Below, in pieces: positions 16,947 to 23,771 of a stretch of DNA of 39,580 nucleotides. Numbering within the stretch: the stretch's first letter is position 1; the number at the start of each line of letters is the position of its first letter. The notes under the pieces are model-generated. The model was not told where the DNA came from, ran no database searches, and worked only from the letters and a program-made list of their open reading frames with translations. Source of the DNA: a virus; IMG/VR virus record IMGVR_UViG_3300044634_000869, positions 1-39,580 of that record; one strand, written 5' to 3'. Position numbers and translations under genes: made by a program.

Positions 16947-18829
16947 ATTGTATTTGGTAAACCACCCGTTGCGTTCTCAATCATAGCGAGAACTTGCGGT
17001 GGAATATTTGTAGGTTGCGGCATGCCACCCTGAGGTGGTGCCCCTTCCATAATCGCAGCAGGGTCAAGCCCTGGTGGAAGATTTCCCATTTGTGGTGGAC
17101 CTTGTGGAGGTGCACCTTCAGGAGACATTGGCTGACCATCAGGGCCAACGGGTCCTTGTTGAGGTGGTGGAGCAAGGAAAGCTTCAGGTGTTTTAACACC
17201 AAAACCAAACTGCAATACGTGACGAGCCAAAGCGCTCATATCAATAATTCCAGCACCAACGAATGGTGCCATGGCATCAACCATCTGCAACGCCATTTGA
17301 CGGCGGAATGATTCGTTAACCGGCTGTGTAGAGCCAGCTTCAACTTCAAAGTCAAACTCACCCATGATGTAGTCACGGTCAAAGTTGACCCAAATAGGCA
17401 TTGCCATAGAACCGACAACACGGGCAACATGTTCGCCGGTAAGGAACTGTTGAGCCAAGCCAATAAGACGCTTAGCAGAAGATGCAATAGCACGTTCAAC
17501 TTCAGCAAGCTTATCGGATGTGCGTGCGTTCATGGCATCCTGCATCATTGCAGCTTCGGTAGCGGTACGGTTAATTTCCGAAGCACCACCACGCATAAAC
17601 TCTGCAACACCTGAAACACGGTCCATATCCTGCATAATCTGATTGGTCAGATTATACATGTCAGGAGGGTTAACCACAGCAGGCATAGCTTGCACAACGG
17701 ATTGCAACGGCTCATCGCTGATGACGGGAACCATTACGTTATCTTCATCCGACTCTAGGGCGTCACGGCCTGGGGTGTCGAAGGCATTTTCCTTGTACAG
17801 CCACTTACGTGAGAAACGCTTGCGGTGGTTCATCATTTGTGTACGTGTAGCGTTAAGCTCGTACTGCAAAGGCTCAATAGCTTCAAGTTCACCCATTGGG
17901 TAGAAGTGTTCAGGGATATCGTAGTTGCGCATCATCACAAAAGGATGACCAAAAGCGTATGGCATTGGTGTAGGGTTAACTAGGAAACCATCCGAACCGT
18001 TGCAGAATACGGCCATTGTTCCACGCTTAATGTCATAAAATTCCCACACGTCAACATAGGCGTCACGGTCGTCTTTGGATGCACGAGGACGTTCTTCATC
18101 GCCGGCCCACTTGTTGTACTGGGTAGCCTGTGCATCATTTCGTGCCTGACGGTTGTAGCGCTGGTCGCTACGAACGTCCAACAGTCCACGACGTATGCGC
18201 TGAGCAATCCACTTAGCGTCCTCAAGAGAGGTTGCGTCAGGGTCTACAAAAACGTCAAAAGGAGAAACACGCTCAACGAATGGACGGTCCTCGGTAACGA
18301 CAATTTCTGTTTCCATTGGTGAATCTTCTGCAACTGAATCAAGGTCGGAAGATTCGTCTTCCATTTCTTGTCCGGGAGCAGGTGCATCAGACATTGGAAG
18401 CGGAGCAGCCTTAGGCTTTTTGCGCTCCTCTTCAACAAACTTATATCCAACCTTTAACCAGCTGTGTCCGATAATCAGATAGTCATCAACTGCTCGACGC
18501 AGTTGCTTCTGACAATCAAAGTGACGCCACCAGTAGTTAATGATGGCTTCTGTAATGATGGCTTTATCTCCATCTTCGGGTTTCCTAGCGCCGACAGTAA
18601 TTTTGGGGTGGTTTACTGCGACGCTGGGTGCGATAACGTTGATAGTAGAGAATGCAGCATTAATAAGCATTTGGTCTTCACTGGATACGTGGTCGAAATG
18701 CTTGCCTCGGTAGAGGTCAATCATTCGACGCCAAAGCTTATCGTATTTTTCTTCTTTGCGCCACTTGCGGGAATTGTCAATCTTTCCCCGGTAGTTAGCG
18801 AGTGTACTGCGGTGAGTAGGACGGGCCAT
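16943..18829 (-). CDS. Portal protein
   Basis: This 628-aa protein has portal hallmarks. The N-terminal part contains WRRMIDLYRG. A central beta region holds RVSPFDVFVDPDA, often seen in podoviral portals. Helical segments with ELNATRTQMMNHRKRF and VSGVAEFMRGG follow. The C-terminus is Pro/Gly/Gln-rich and disordered. Portals form the dodecameric DNA channel at the capsid vertex and dock the terminase. It lies between terminase and scaffold and overlaps the upstream small gene by TAATG. Confidence 0.9.
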   Translation of the reverse strand: MARPTHRSTLANYRGKIDNSRKWRKEEKYDKLWRRMIDLYRGKHFDHVSSEDQMLINAAFSTINVIAPSVAVNHPKITVGARKPEDGDKAIITEAIINYWWRHFDCQKQLRRAVDDYLIIGHSWLKVGYKFVEEERKKPKAAPLPMSDAPAPGQEMEDESSDLDSVAEDSPMETEIVVTEDRPFVERVSPFDVFVDPDATSLEDAKWIAQRIRRGLLDVRSDQRYNRQARNDAQATQYNKWAGDEERPRASKDDRDAYVDVWEFYDIKRGTMAVFCNGSDGFLVNPTPMPYAFGHPFVMMRNYDIPEHFYPMGELEAIEPLQYELNATRTQMMNHRKRFSRKWLYKENAFDTPGRDALESDEDNVMVPVISDEPLQSVVQAMPAVVNPPDMYNLTNQIMQDMDRVSGVAEFMRGGASEINRTATEAAMMQDAMNARTSDKLAEVERAIASSAKRLIGLAQQFLTGEHVARVVGSMAMPIWVNFDRDYIMGEFDFEVEAGSTQPVNESFRRQMALQMVDAMAPFVGAGIIDMSALARHVLQFGFGVKTPEAFLAPPPQQGPVGPDGQPMSPEGAPPQGPPQMGNLPPGLDPAAIMEGAPPQGGMPQPTNIPPQVLAMIENATGGLPNTM

Positions 18830-18987
18830 TAGGCTTCTTTCTTAACATACACAAGACGCAGTGCTGATTCAACTACAAGCTGAATAGAAGCGACTTGTTC
18901 TCCACTGAGGTCTAAACCGAATGCGGTTACCAAAACTGTGAGTGAGCGCACAAGCGCACGAACATTACCACTGGTGAACTTTGTCAT
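18829..18987 (-). CDS. Small protein upstream of portal
   Basis: This is a 52-aa protein (MTKFTSGNVRALVRSLTVLV...) between the small membrane protein and the portal, with ATGA and TAATG overlaps. The pattern FGLDLSGEQVASIQLVVESAL resembles short actinophage proteins with a D-L-x-x-E-Q-V helix that often lie in holin-like cassettes. It is only partly hydrophobic and may be a peripheral partner of the membrane protein. The function is inferred weakly. Confidence 0.7.
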   Translation of the reverse strand: MTKFTSGNVRALVRSLTVLVTAFGLDLSGEQVASIQLVVESALRLVYVKKEA

Positions 18988-19193
18988 TGGATTTCCTTTC
19001 GGGTATGGGGTGTAGGGTCTGCAATATGCTCATCAAGTTTGTCATCAATGTTATCAATCTTGATAACAAGATGCTCAAGCAAACCACGAGACTCAGCATG
19101 CTGGCTGGTATTTTCGTTGCGTAGCTTTTGAAGTATTACAACTACCGGACCTGTGAGTACGGCAACGATAATGGGTACAAGCCACGCTTCCAC
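18984..19193 (-). CDS. Small membrane protein, holin-like (DUF2746-type)
   Basis: This 69-aa protein uses a GTG start. Residues 4-22 (WLVPIIVAVLTGPVVVILQ) form one membrane helix. The remainder is a charged helix with NIDDKLDEHI, so the topology is a short N-terminal anchor plus cytoplasmic coil. Similar one-helix proteins in actinophages are annotated as DUF2746 or holin-like. No experimental role follows from sequence. It lies far from the endolysin on the linear window but in the same late arm. Confidence 0.7.
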   Translation of the reverse strand: MEAWLVPIIVAVLTGPVVVILQKLRNENTSQHAESRGLLEHLVIKIDNIDDKLDEHIADPTPHTRKEIQ

Positions 19194-19196
19194 GTC

Positions 19197-19424
19197 TTAC
19201 ACCCAACGGCTTCCAGCAGGTTCAATGGTACGACCTTCTTTAGCTGCAGCAGCAATTGTTTGACGCTGACGCTCACCAATAGTAGGACCACTAAACTCTG
19301 ATTTGCCATGAGTAAAGCCAATACGGATAGATTTAAGGTGGCAAGCAAAGCAAATTTCTCCACGGCGAGGCAAAGTATCCTCAATCCAAGTAGATTCACA
19401 TCGCTCACATTTAAATTCAGCCAT
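19197..19424 (-). CDS. Zinc-ribbon protein
   Basis: This 75-aa protein has CERC near the N-terminus and CFAC about 20 residues later, a C2-C2 zinc ribbon. A basic tail with GERQRQTIAAAAKEGRTIEP follows. It is the first gene of the portal block, preceded by the GTAACGA/CATAGGTT motif with the ATG right after it. It may bind nucleic acid or support packaging. The function is unknown. Confidence 0.72.
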   Translation of the reverse strand: MAEFKCERCESTWIEDTLPRRGEICFACHLKSIRIGFTHGKSEFSGPTIGERQRQTIAAAAKEGRTIEPAGSRWV

Positions 19425-19445
19425 AACCTATGTGAAAATCGTTAC
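19425..19445 (-). promoter_or_regulatory. GTAACGA...ATAGGTT motif before the portal block
   Basis: On the minus strand GTAACGA is followed by TTTTCAC and ATAGGTT, which abuts ATG 19424. The TAA of the motif is the terminase stop codon. This is one of four close copies of the late-block motif. Confidence 0.5.
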
Positions 19446-21016
19446 TTACGAGCGTTAAAGGAACCCAAAACAAACTTTTCTTTCTTTTCGGGTTCAATTT
19501 GGTTAGCAAACCAATCAAAAGAGAACTTAGGTGGGGCCAAGTCGGGCGTATACTCAGGAAGCCACACATGCTTTAGCATTTGATTGGCGATAGCAATAGC
19601 CATAACAAGGTCGTCATGAGGAGAACCATGCATCTTTCCATTTTCATCACGAACAAACGTTCGCAACTCAGCAAGAGTGTGCTCATCAAAGATGCCTAAC
19701 TCACCATCACGGATAGCTTTACCAAGTTCGTCAATAGCCAACGGCTTAGAAGCAGCCGTAGTACGCCAACCAAGAATCTCGGTAGCTTGAGGAGCACGAT
19801 TAGCCAGTCTGCGCTGCCTGTATATGTTTCTATAACCTGCACGTTGCAACGCCTTCAGCGTTGTCAACCCATGGTTGTTATTCTCAACACCAATCAAAGC
19901 ATGGTTATACCAGTCACCCAAATCATACAATACATCAGAACCAAACAAGTCAGGGTCAACATGACCACGCCACCTAGCCACAACCTCAAGAGTTTCAGCA
20001 TTGATAACCTGAGCTACACTATAGTCACCATGTAGTAAACCTTCAGCAACGTCAGCCCCTATGCAATACACTTGACCAGCCTCGGGTTCAGCCCATACAG
20101 TAAGGGCGCCACCATCGGCTTTAAAATAATAGTCCCCATCGATAAGCAATGTACCCTTGATTCCGTCTACGGGAACAATAGCACGAATAATGTCAATATC
20201 GAATACAGGACGACCAGACCGGACAAACGCTTCATCAGGGTCAGACGGGTATTCCTGGGCAAGCTGCCAGTCAGGAAGCTGCGCCTTTTTGACTGCATAC
20301 CATGAGTTGTCACGGTCACCAGCTGACCACGGAAAGAAAATACCTTTGAAATCATTCGTCCCATTCTGTGACCCGACCCAAAGCTTATGAAATATATTGC
20401 CTTCACCTCTAGCGGTGGATAGACACACAATACGACCACCCACATCGGCAATCGGCTCAATAGACGCCCATGCTTCCTCCGAGTTCGGAAGGAAGGCCAT
20501 CTCATCAATAAAGACACGATACACGGATTCACCACGAGCAGGGTCATTACCACTAGGAAGAGACTCAAGAGCAGATTCATTACTAAACACCATCTTCAGT
20601 TGATTGTCGGAAACCAAGCCAGGTCCCCGGGCTTTCATCCAGTCAGGCAACATCTTAAACCCATACTTAGACTTTTGTAGAAGCTTGGCAGCTTCACGTT
20701 CAGTACGGCTAAGCATAACCTCAAAACGGTCTGACCAAAAGAAAACCTCCCAAAAAGCGAACGCAGCAGCTAGGGTTGAGAATCCAATCTGACGGGCTTT
20801 GAGAACGATACTGTTGCGGTTTGATATCCAAGCGTACGCAGTTTCCTTCTGCGCATCACGCATAGGAAATAAAATACGCCCACGTTCAGGATGGCGAATA
20901 AACCAATAGTTAGAGCAGAAATACTCAAAAGCATCCGCAAGGTCCGAATCACTCGCATCGTCAGGTCCTTTACATAAGCGCCACTCACGCTCATTAATAA
21001 GTTCAGTTAATTCCAT
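19442..21016 (-). CDS. terL: Terminase large subunit
   Basis: This 524-aa protein is the DNA-packaging motor ATPase and nuclease. The Walker A-like motif KARQIGFST is at residues 73-81, the Walker B motif VFIDEM near residue 167, and the coupling motif LSTARGEGN near residue 200. The C-terminal RNase H-like nuclease shows GADVAEG (first Asp, about residue 315), GVENNNHG and SPHDDLVMA (last Asp, about residue 485). It acts at the portal vertex. It overlaps the start of a 39-codon zinc-ribbon gene by 10 bases. Confidence 0.95.
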   Translation of the reverse strand: MELTELINEREWRLCKGPDDASDSDLADAFEYFCSNYWFIRHPERGRILFPMRDAQKETAYAWISNRNSIVLKARQIGFSTLAAAFAFWEVFFWSDRFEVMLSRTEREAAKLLQKSKYGFKMLPDWMKARGPGLVSDNQLKMVFSNESALESLPSGNDPARGESVYRVFIDEMAFLPNSEEAWASIEPIADVGGRIVCLSTARGEGNIFHKLWVGSQNGTNDFKGIFFPWSAGDRDNSWYAVKKAQLPDWQLAQEYPSDPDEAFVRSGRPVFDIDIIRAIVPVDGIKGTLLIDGDYYFKADGGALTVWAEPEAGQVYCIGADVAEGLLHGDYSVAQVINAETLEVVARWRGHVDPDLFGSDVLYDLGDWYNHALIGVENNNHGLTTLKALQRAGYRNIYRQRRLANRAPQATEILGWRTTAASKPLAIDELGKAIRDGELGIFDEHTLAELRTFVRDENGKMHGSPHDDLVMAIAIANQMLKHVWLPEYTPDLAPPKFSFDWFANQIEPEKKEKFVLGSFNARK

Positions 21017-21126
21017 TCATCCTCGGCATGACGCCCATCGTGTTTACGTTCAGCAGCACAAAACGGACATTCAGCCCATCCATCGGGGTAATCCTCCCCG
21101 CACCGTTTGCACTCTATAATGTCCAT
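21007..21126 (-). CDS. Tiny zinc-ribbon protein between terminase subunits
   Basis: This is a 39-aa protein (MDIIECKRCGEDYPDGW...) with CKRC and CPFC spaced 12 residues apart, a minimal zinc ribbon, and a charged tail. TAATG coupling to the small terminase gene and a 10-base overlap with terL show that it belongs to the packaging operon. It may be an accessory of packaging or nuclease control. The function is unknown. Confidence 0.72.
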   Translation of the reverse strand: MDIIECKRCGEDYPDGWAECPFCAAERKHDGRHAEDEWN

Positions 21127-21560
21127 TAGACAACCTTAAGAGTACGGGTCTCCTTCTCCCTAGAAGCCACAGACGCAATCAAGGCGTCCAGCTCGGCATC
21201 AGACATTTCACTCATCTTACGGTCGGTCTTAACCTCCACCGTAGGCGGAGCCATACGGTTCGTAGCCTGGAGATATAACTGAGCCGACTTCACATCGTTA
21301 TCCTGTGTGGCTTTGTTGTACAACATATCCAGCACAGCCTGAGTACGCTCGGGGGACCCCTGGATGTCATCCACCCTGTCCTGCCACTGCTGACGGAAAT
21401 TAGGCTTCTTCTCCCACCGGCGAAGCGTTGTAATATCCACACCTAAATGAACAGCCATCTTGTTCTTGGAAGGTGGAGTGCGCTCAGAAGGAGCAGTGCA
21501 AAGCCAGTCCAAATACTCGGTCTGTGTCTGCGTAAGAATTAATTCTTCTTTCATACCCAT
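21126..21560 (-). CDS. terS: Terminase small subunit
   Basis: This is a 144-aa protein (or 142 if started at the third codon, 21554) with an N-terminal helix-turn-helix (SKNKMAVHLGVDITTLRRWE). A helical oligomerisation region follows, then a charged tail (KMSEMSDAELDALIASV) that would contact the large subunit. It is the first gene of the minus arm next to the control region and lies just before terL, as usual. It recognises phage DNA for packaging. Confidence 0.85.
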   Translation of the reverse strand: MGMKEELILTQTQTEYLDWLCTAPSERTPPSKNKMAVHLGVDITTLRRWEKKPNFRQQWQDRVDDIQGSPERTQAVLDMLYNKATQDNDVKSAQLYLQATNRMAPPTVEVKTDRKMSEMSDAELDALIASVASREKETRTLKVV

Positions 21561-21577
21561 ATAGGTAACTTCGTCAC
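21555..21577 (-). promoter_or_regulatory. GTGACGA...TATATGGGT motif at the start of the late arm
   Basis: On the minus strand GTGACGA is followed by AGTTACC and TATATGGGT, which abuts the ATG at 21554. It matches the other late-block motifs with one change (GTGACGA for GTAACGA). The GGTGACGAAGTTACC part is also an imperfect palindrome. Confidence 0.5.
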
Positions 21578-21605
21578 CTGAGGGGCAGTCTGATGGACTG
21601 CAAAG

Positions 21606-21620
21606 TGAGAATGATTCTCA
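21606..21620. promoter_or_regulatory. 15-bp palindrome, operator candidate
   Basis: TGAGAATGATTCTCA is a perfect inverted repeat with 7-base arms around a central G. A dimeric repressor or activator of either arm could bind here. No cI-like repressor was recognised in the genome. Confidence 0.5.
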
Positions 21621-21659
21621 GGTTACGAATGGGGGGGACTATAGGGGGGGTAGCAAGAA

Positions 21660-21678
21660 AACTGCCCCAAAGGCAGTT
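21660..21678 (-). terminator. Hairpin with T-rich exit in the minus-strand leader
   Basis: AACTGCC/GGCAGTT forms a 7-bp stem with a 5-base loop. Read on the minus strand, the stem is followed by TTCTTGC (four T in a row counting the last stem bases), so it looks like an intrinsic terminator or attenuator for transcripts entering the late arm from the right. Confidence 0.5.
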
Positions 21679-21744
21679 CTAGACAGGTATAGCGGATACA
21701 TCGGGGCAAGCCATAAGCGAAGCCCCGTTCATGAAAGATAGGTT

Positions 21745-22047
21745 ATGAGTCCCGAACAGATTAAGCATATACAGCCTTGGACAGAACTACGGGTTCGTTG
21801 GCGTGACGCTTATGCGCCACACTCCGGTTGGCATGAGGTAGAGGATTACGAACCTGAGGATGCTATAGCTGTGACGACAGGACGGTTTTGGCCGGACTGT
21901 CAAGACCACTATCTGACCCTAGCAGGAACCGTCTTTGAGTTTGAGGGGGACTCCCCCAAAACTGTAGGCGACATCAACCACATCCCCTTCGGGTGGATAC
22001 TATCAATAGAGGTAATCAATGCCATCCAAACCTACCCCCAAGCGTGA
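21745..22047 (+). CDS. Hypothetical early protein
   Basis: This 100-aa acidic protein is the first gene of the plus arm (MSPEQIKHIQPWTELRVRWRD). It is rich in Trp and charged residues, with no recognised domain. The ATG is preceded closely by GATAGGTT. It overlaps the next gene by 29 bases. As the first early gene it may act on the host or on control of expression, but nothing in the sequence proves this. Confidence 0.75.
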   Translation: MSPEQIKHIQPWTELRVRWRDAYAPHSGWHEVEDYEPEDAIAVTTGRFWPDCQDHYLTLAGTVFEFEGDSPKTVGDINHIPFGWILSIEVINAIQTYPQA

Positions 22048-22318
22048 CCCACGTTTAGCCCGTGCCGGTGTTAGCGGATACAACAAACCCAAGGCCACAC
22101 CCGACCATCCCAAGAAGTCACACATCGTAGTAGCCAAGTCCGGTGGTCAAGTAAAGACCATCCGCTTCGGACAGCAAGGTGTAAAAGGTTCACCCAAGAA
22201 AGCAGGGGAATCCGCAGCCTATGCAAAACGCCGGAAAGCCTTTCAGGACAGGCATGCCAGCAACATCAACAAAGGACCCATGTCAGCAGCATACTGGGCC
22301 AACAAGGTGAAATGGTAA
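22019..22318 (+). CDS. DUF6321-like basic protein
   Basis: This is a 99-aa basic protein with PKRDPRLARAGVSGYNKPK at the start, KTIRFGQQG in the middle and a C-terminal PMSAAYWANKVKW. This combination is characteristic of a widespread small phage family that I recall as DUF6321, of unknown function. The basic composition suggests nucleic-acid contact. The start lies within the 3' end of the upstream gene. Confidence 0.8.
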   Translation: MPSKPTPKRDPRLARAGVSGYNKPKATPDHPKKSHIVVAKSGGQVKTIRFGQQGVKGSPKKAGESAAYAKRRKAFQDRHASNINKGPMSAAYWANKVKW

Positions 22319-22611
22319 AATAAACCCTTAGTCTAGGGGGGTATCCAAGAATCAACGCTCTCGCCCTGCGTGAGATGAGTCCCTTATATGTCGAGCGGCA
22401 CGGGGGGGCGTACACCGAGGGGGGCGCGTGTGCGTGTCTGTGTCCGCATAAACCCCAACAAGCACAAGGAAGCAAGGCAGGATAAGTCCGACACTTTCAT
22501 AGGTGAGAGGGCGCACAGCCCGCTGGCGATTCATCGCTGGTTGTCTGTGTTCCTATCTCGCTAATCCATCAACTCCCCAACCGTGGGGAGTTTCTAACAA
22601 AAGGAAAAACA
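22319..22611. other. Non-coding stretch with G-runs and a hairpin
   Basis: No convincing gene was seen. The region contains G-runs at 22336-22341 (six), 22402-22408 (seven) and 22419-22424 (six), a small GCGA/TCGC hairpin near 22530, and the first copy of the AACTCCCC hairpin family (22571-22592). A leader TAACAAAAGGAAAAACA then precedes the next gene. A promoter for the small-gene cluster is likely here but cannot be pinned down. No tRNA fold was found. Confidence 0.6.
22571..22592 (+). repeat. Hairpin repeat copy 1
   Basis: AACTCCCC-AACCGT-GGGGAGTT has perfect 8-base arms. It lies 19 bases before the probable AUU start at 22612. Confidence 0.85.
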
Positions 22612-23088
22612 ATTAGCACCACCAAGGCAAGCGGACTTACCGCATGGAATACATCACGCAAGGCAGACTTGCTCAACAAGAAAGGAAACGAGCACTTTTG
22701 GGAAGAGTGGTGCTTGCGTCATGGCGACATGGTGAAGCGTGGCGATTCGCCTGCGAAGTATCACAAGTTCTACGCAAGTGACACGAAGCGCATTACTGAT
22801 TACAAACTCAAGTCGTTTGAGAACACGCTTGGCGCTATCACTCGTGCTGTTCGCAAGTACGGTTCGTACGAGGCTGCAAAGCAAGCGTTCCTCAAGGACA
22901 CTCGTTACGAGTATGTGACTATCGGCGCTTTCATCACTTGGGCTCCTGCTGGTCAGCGTGCGAAGAGCGATAGCAAGCCTGTGCCTGCAACGGCTATCAC
23001 GATTACTGCGTCAGAGGCTCGCAAGCGTCTCGCTAAGTATTCGCCAGCCGTTCGTGATGAAATCATCAAGGCGCTTGGTCTCAAGTAA
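22612..23088 (+). CDS. Hypothetical protein with probable AUU start
   Basis: The frame encodes up to 158 aa. The only well-placed start is ATT at 22612 (reading (M)STTKASGLTAWNTSRKADL). It is preceded by AACAAAAGGAAAAACA, nearly the same leader as those before the ATG starts at 23189 and 23483. The first alternative, TTG at 22669, has no ribosome binding site. The protein is basic, with HFWEEWCLRHGDMVKRGDSP and a C-terminal ITASEARKRLAKYSPAVRDE helix. No family was recognised. Its stop codon lies inside hairpin copy 2. Confidence 0.7.
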   Translation: MSTTKASGLTAWNTSRKADLLNKKGNEHFWEEWCLRHGDMVKRGDSPAKYHKFYASDTKRITDYKLKSFENTLGAITRAVRKYGSYEAAKQAFLKDTRYEYVTIGAFITWAPAGQRAKSDSKPVPATAITITASEARKRLAKYSPAVRDEIIKALGLK

Positions 23089-23117
23089 TCTCCCCATGCT
23101 TGGGGAGTTGTCATTAC
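23085..23117 (+). repeat. Hairpin repeat copy 2
   Basis: CTCCCC-ATGCTT-GGGGAG forms the core. Flanking GTAAT (23085-23089) and ATTAC (23113-23117) pair as well, so the stop codon of the upstream gene is inside the stem. It ends two bases before the first hammerhead ribozyme. Confidence 0.8.
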
Positions 23118-23118
23118 A

Positions 23119-23169
23119 TGACGAAACGCCGTGAGGCGTCCACGAGTTAGTGCTCGTGCTGATGAGTCA
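23119..23169 (+). ncRNA. Type II hammerhead ribozyme 1
   Basis: All core parts are present in order: stem II strand TGAC, then GAAA. Stem III is CGCC-GTGA-GGCG, and the cleavage triplet is GTC (23138-23140). Stem I is CACGAG-TTAGTG-CTCGTG, then CTGATGA and stem II strand GTCA. Stem II is open to the flanks, so this is type II. Cleavage is predicted between 23140 and 23141, leaving a downstream mRNA that starts with the stem I hairpin 20 bases before the ribosome-binding leader ends at ATG 23189. Confidence 0.92.
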
Positions 23170-23188
23170 GTTAACAAAGGAAACAACA

Positions 23189-23407
23189 ATGATTACCAAG
23201 GAAGATGCTGTTGCGATTAGCAATGGCGATATTGAATGGCATGTAGTAGTCGCTAAGGCTCATGCTGTGCGCTGTCGTGAGGCAATGAAGAATGACGACA
23301 CAGACGAAACTCGTTTGAGTTTTAACGAGTGGTTCCGCTTTCTCAACAGTTTGTCTGCGTCTGCAAAGTGGGACGCTTACAGCGCATTTGCAAATACTGT
23401 CAAGTAG
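23189..23407 (+). CDS. Small hypothetical protein downstream of ribozyme 1
   Basis: This is a 72-aa protein (MITKEDAVAISNGDIEWHVV) with a mostly helical prediction and FNEWFRFLNSLSASAKW near the end. It has no recognised family. The start is fixed by AACAAAGGAAACAACA-ATG directly after the ribozyme. It lies in its own small transcription or processing unit between two hammerhead ribozymes. Confidence 0.75.
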   Translation: MITKEDAVAISNGDIEWHVVVAKAHAVRCREAMKNDDTDETRLSFNEWFRFLNSLSASAKWDAYSAFANTVK

Positions 23408-23411
23408 TTGA

Positions 23412-23462
23412 TGACGAAACGCCTTCGGGCGTCTACGGATAAATGTCCGTACTGACGAGTCA
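23412..23462 (+). ncRNA. Type II hammerhead ribozyme 2
   Basis: It has the same 51-nt architecture as ribozyme 1: TGAC, GAAA, stem III CGCC-TTCG-GGCG, cleavage triplet GTC (23431-23433), stem I TACGGA-TAAATG-TCCGTA, CTGACGA, GTCA. Stem I differs from ribozyme 1 by compensatory changes, the stem III loop is UUCG instead of GUGA, and only the variable core base differs (CUGACGA versus CUGAUGA). Predicted cleavage is between 23433 and 23434. Confidence 0.92.
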
Positions 23463-23482
23463 GTAAACAAAAGGAAATAATC

Positions 23483-23659
23483 ATGACTACATCTGAAATG
23501 TTGGAGCAAATTGAAATTGAATTGTTTGGTTTCAACAAGAAGCCTTCACGACATGTGGAGAACATCTGCCTTGAGCAGGAGTTGCTTGCTGACCAAGCGG
23601 AGTACGAGCGTTCTTTGCTCAACAATCGCAACGGCATCAAGGCTGACCGTATCGCCTAG
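23483..23659 (+). CDS. Small hypothetical protein downstream of ribozyme 2
   Basis: This is a 58-aa acidic protein (MTTSEMLEQIEIELFGFNKK...) with a helical, Leu/Glu-rich body. No family was recognised. The start is set by AACAAAAGGAAATAATC-ATG 20 bases after ribozyme 2. It is followed by a long hairpin. Confidence 0.72.
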   Translation: MTTSEMLEQIEIELFGFNKKPSRHVENICLEQELLADQAEYERSLLNNRNGIKADRIA

Positions 23660-23678
23660 TTACTAGATAGTTCCTGTC

Positions 23679-23737
23679 GGGTACAAGTGCATCAGCATCT
23701 CCCCATGCTTGGGGAGTTGTTGGTGCCCTTGCTACTC
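23679..23737 (+). repeat. Hairpin repeat copy 3 within a long stem
   Basis: The CTCCCC-ATGCTT-GGGGAG core (23699-23716) is extended on both sides into a near-continuous stem of about 25 pairs, from GGGTACAAG (23679) to CTTGCTACTC (ending at 23737), with one bulge, two mismatches and a few G-U pairs. It sits 35 bases before ATG 23772. Confidence 0.82.
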
Positions 23738-23771
23738 AATAGAAATGTTGAGTTCACAGAAAGGGCTAACC

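Larger units (their letters stand above)
21561..21744. promoter_or_regulatory. Divergent control region between the two arms
   Basis: No gene fits these 184 bases. The region holds, in order, the late motif, a hairpin (GCAGTC/GACTGC, 21585-21601), a 15-bp palindrome (21606-21620) and two runs of seven G (21631-21637 and 21644-21650). A hairpin with a T-rich exit on the minus strand (21660-21678) and a CGGGGC/GCCCCG hairpin (21702-21727) follow. It must contain the promoters that start both arms. No sigma-70 promoter can be placed with confidence. Confidence 0.7.

Noticed and set aside
22319-22611. tRNA or rRNA gene in the gap
   Set aside because: No cloverleaf, T-arm motif or acceptor stem was found on either strand.
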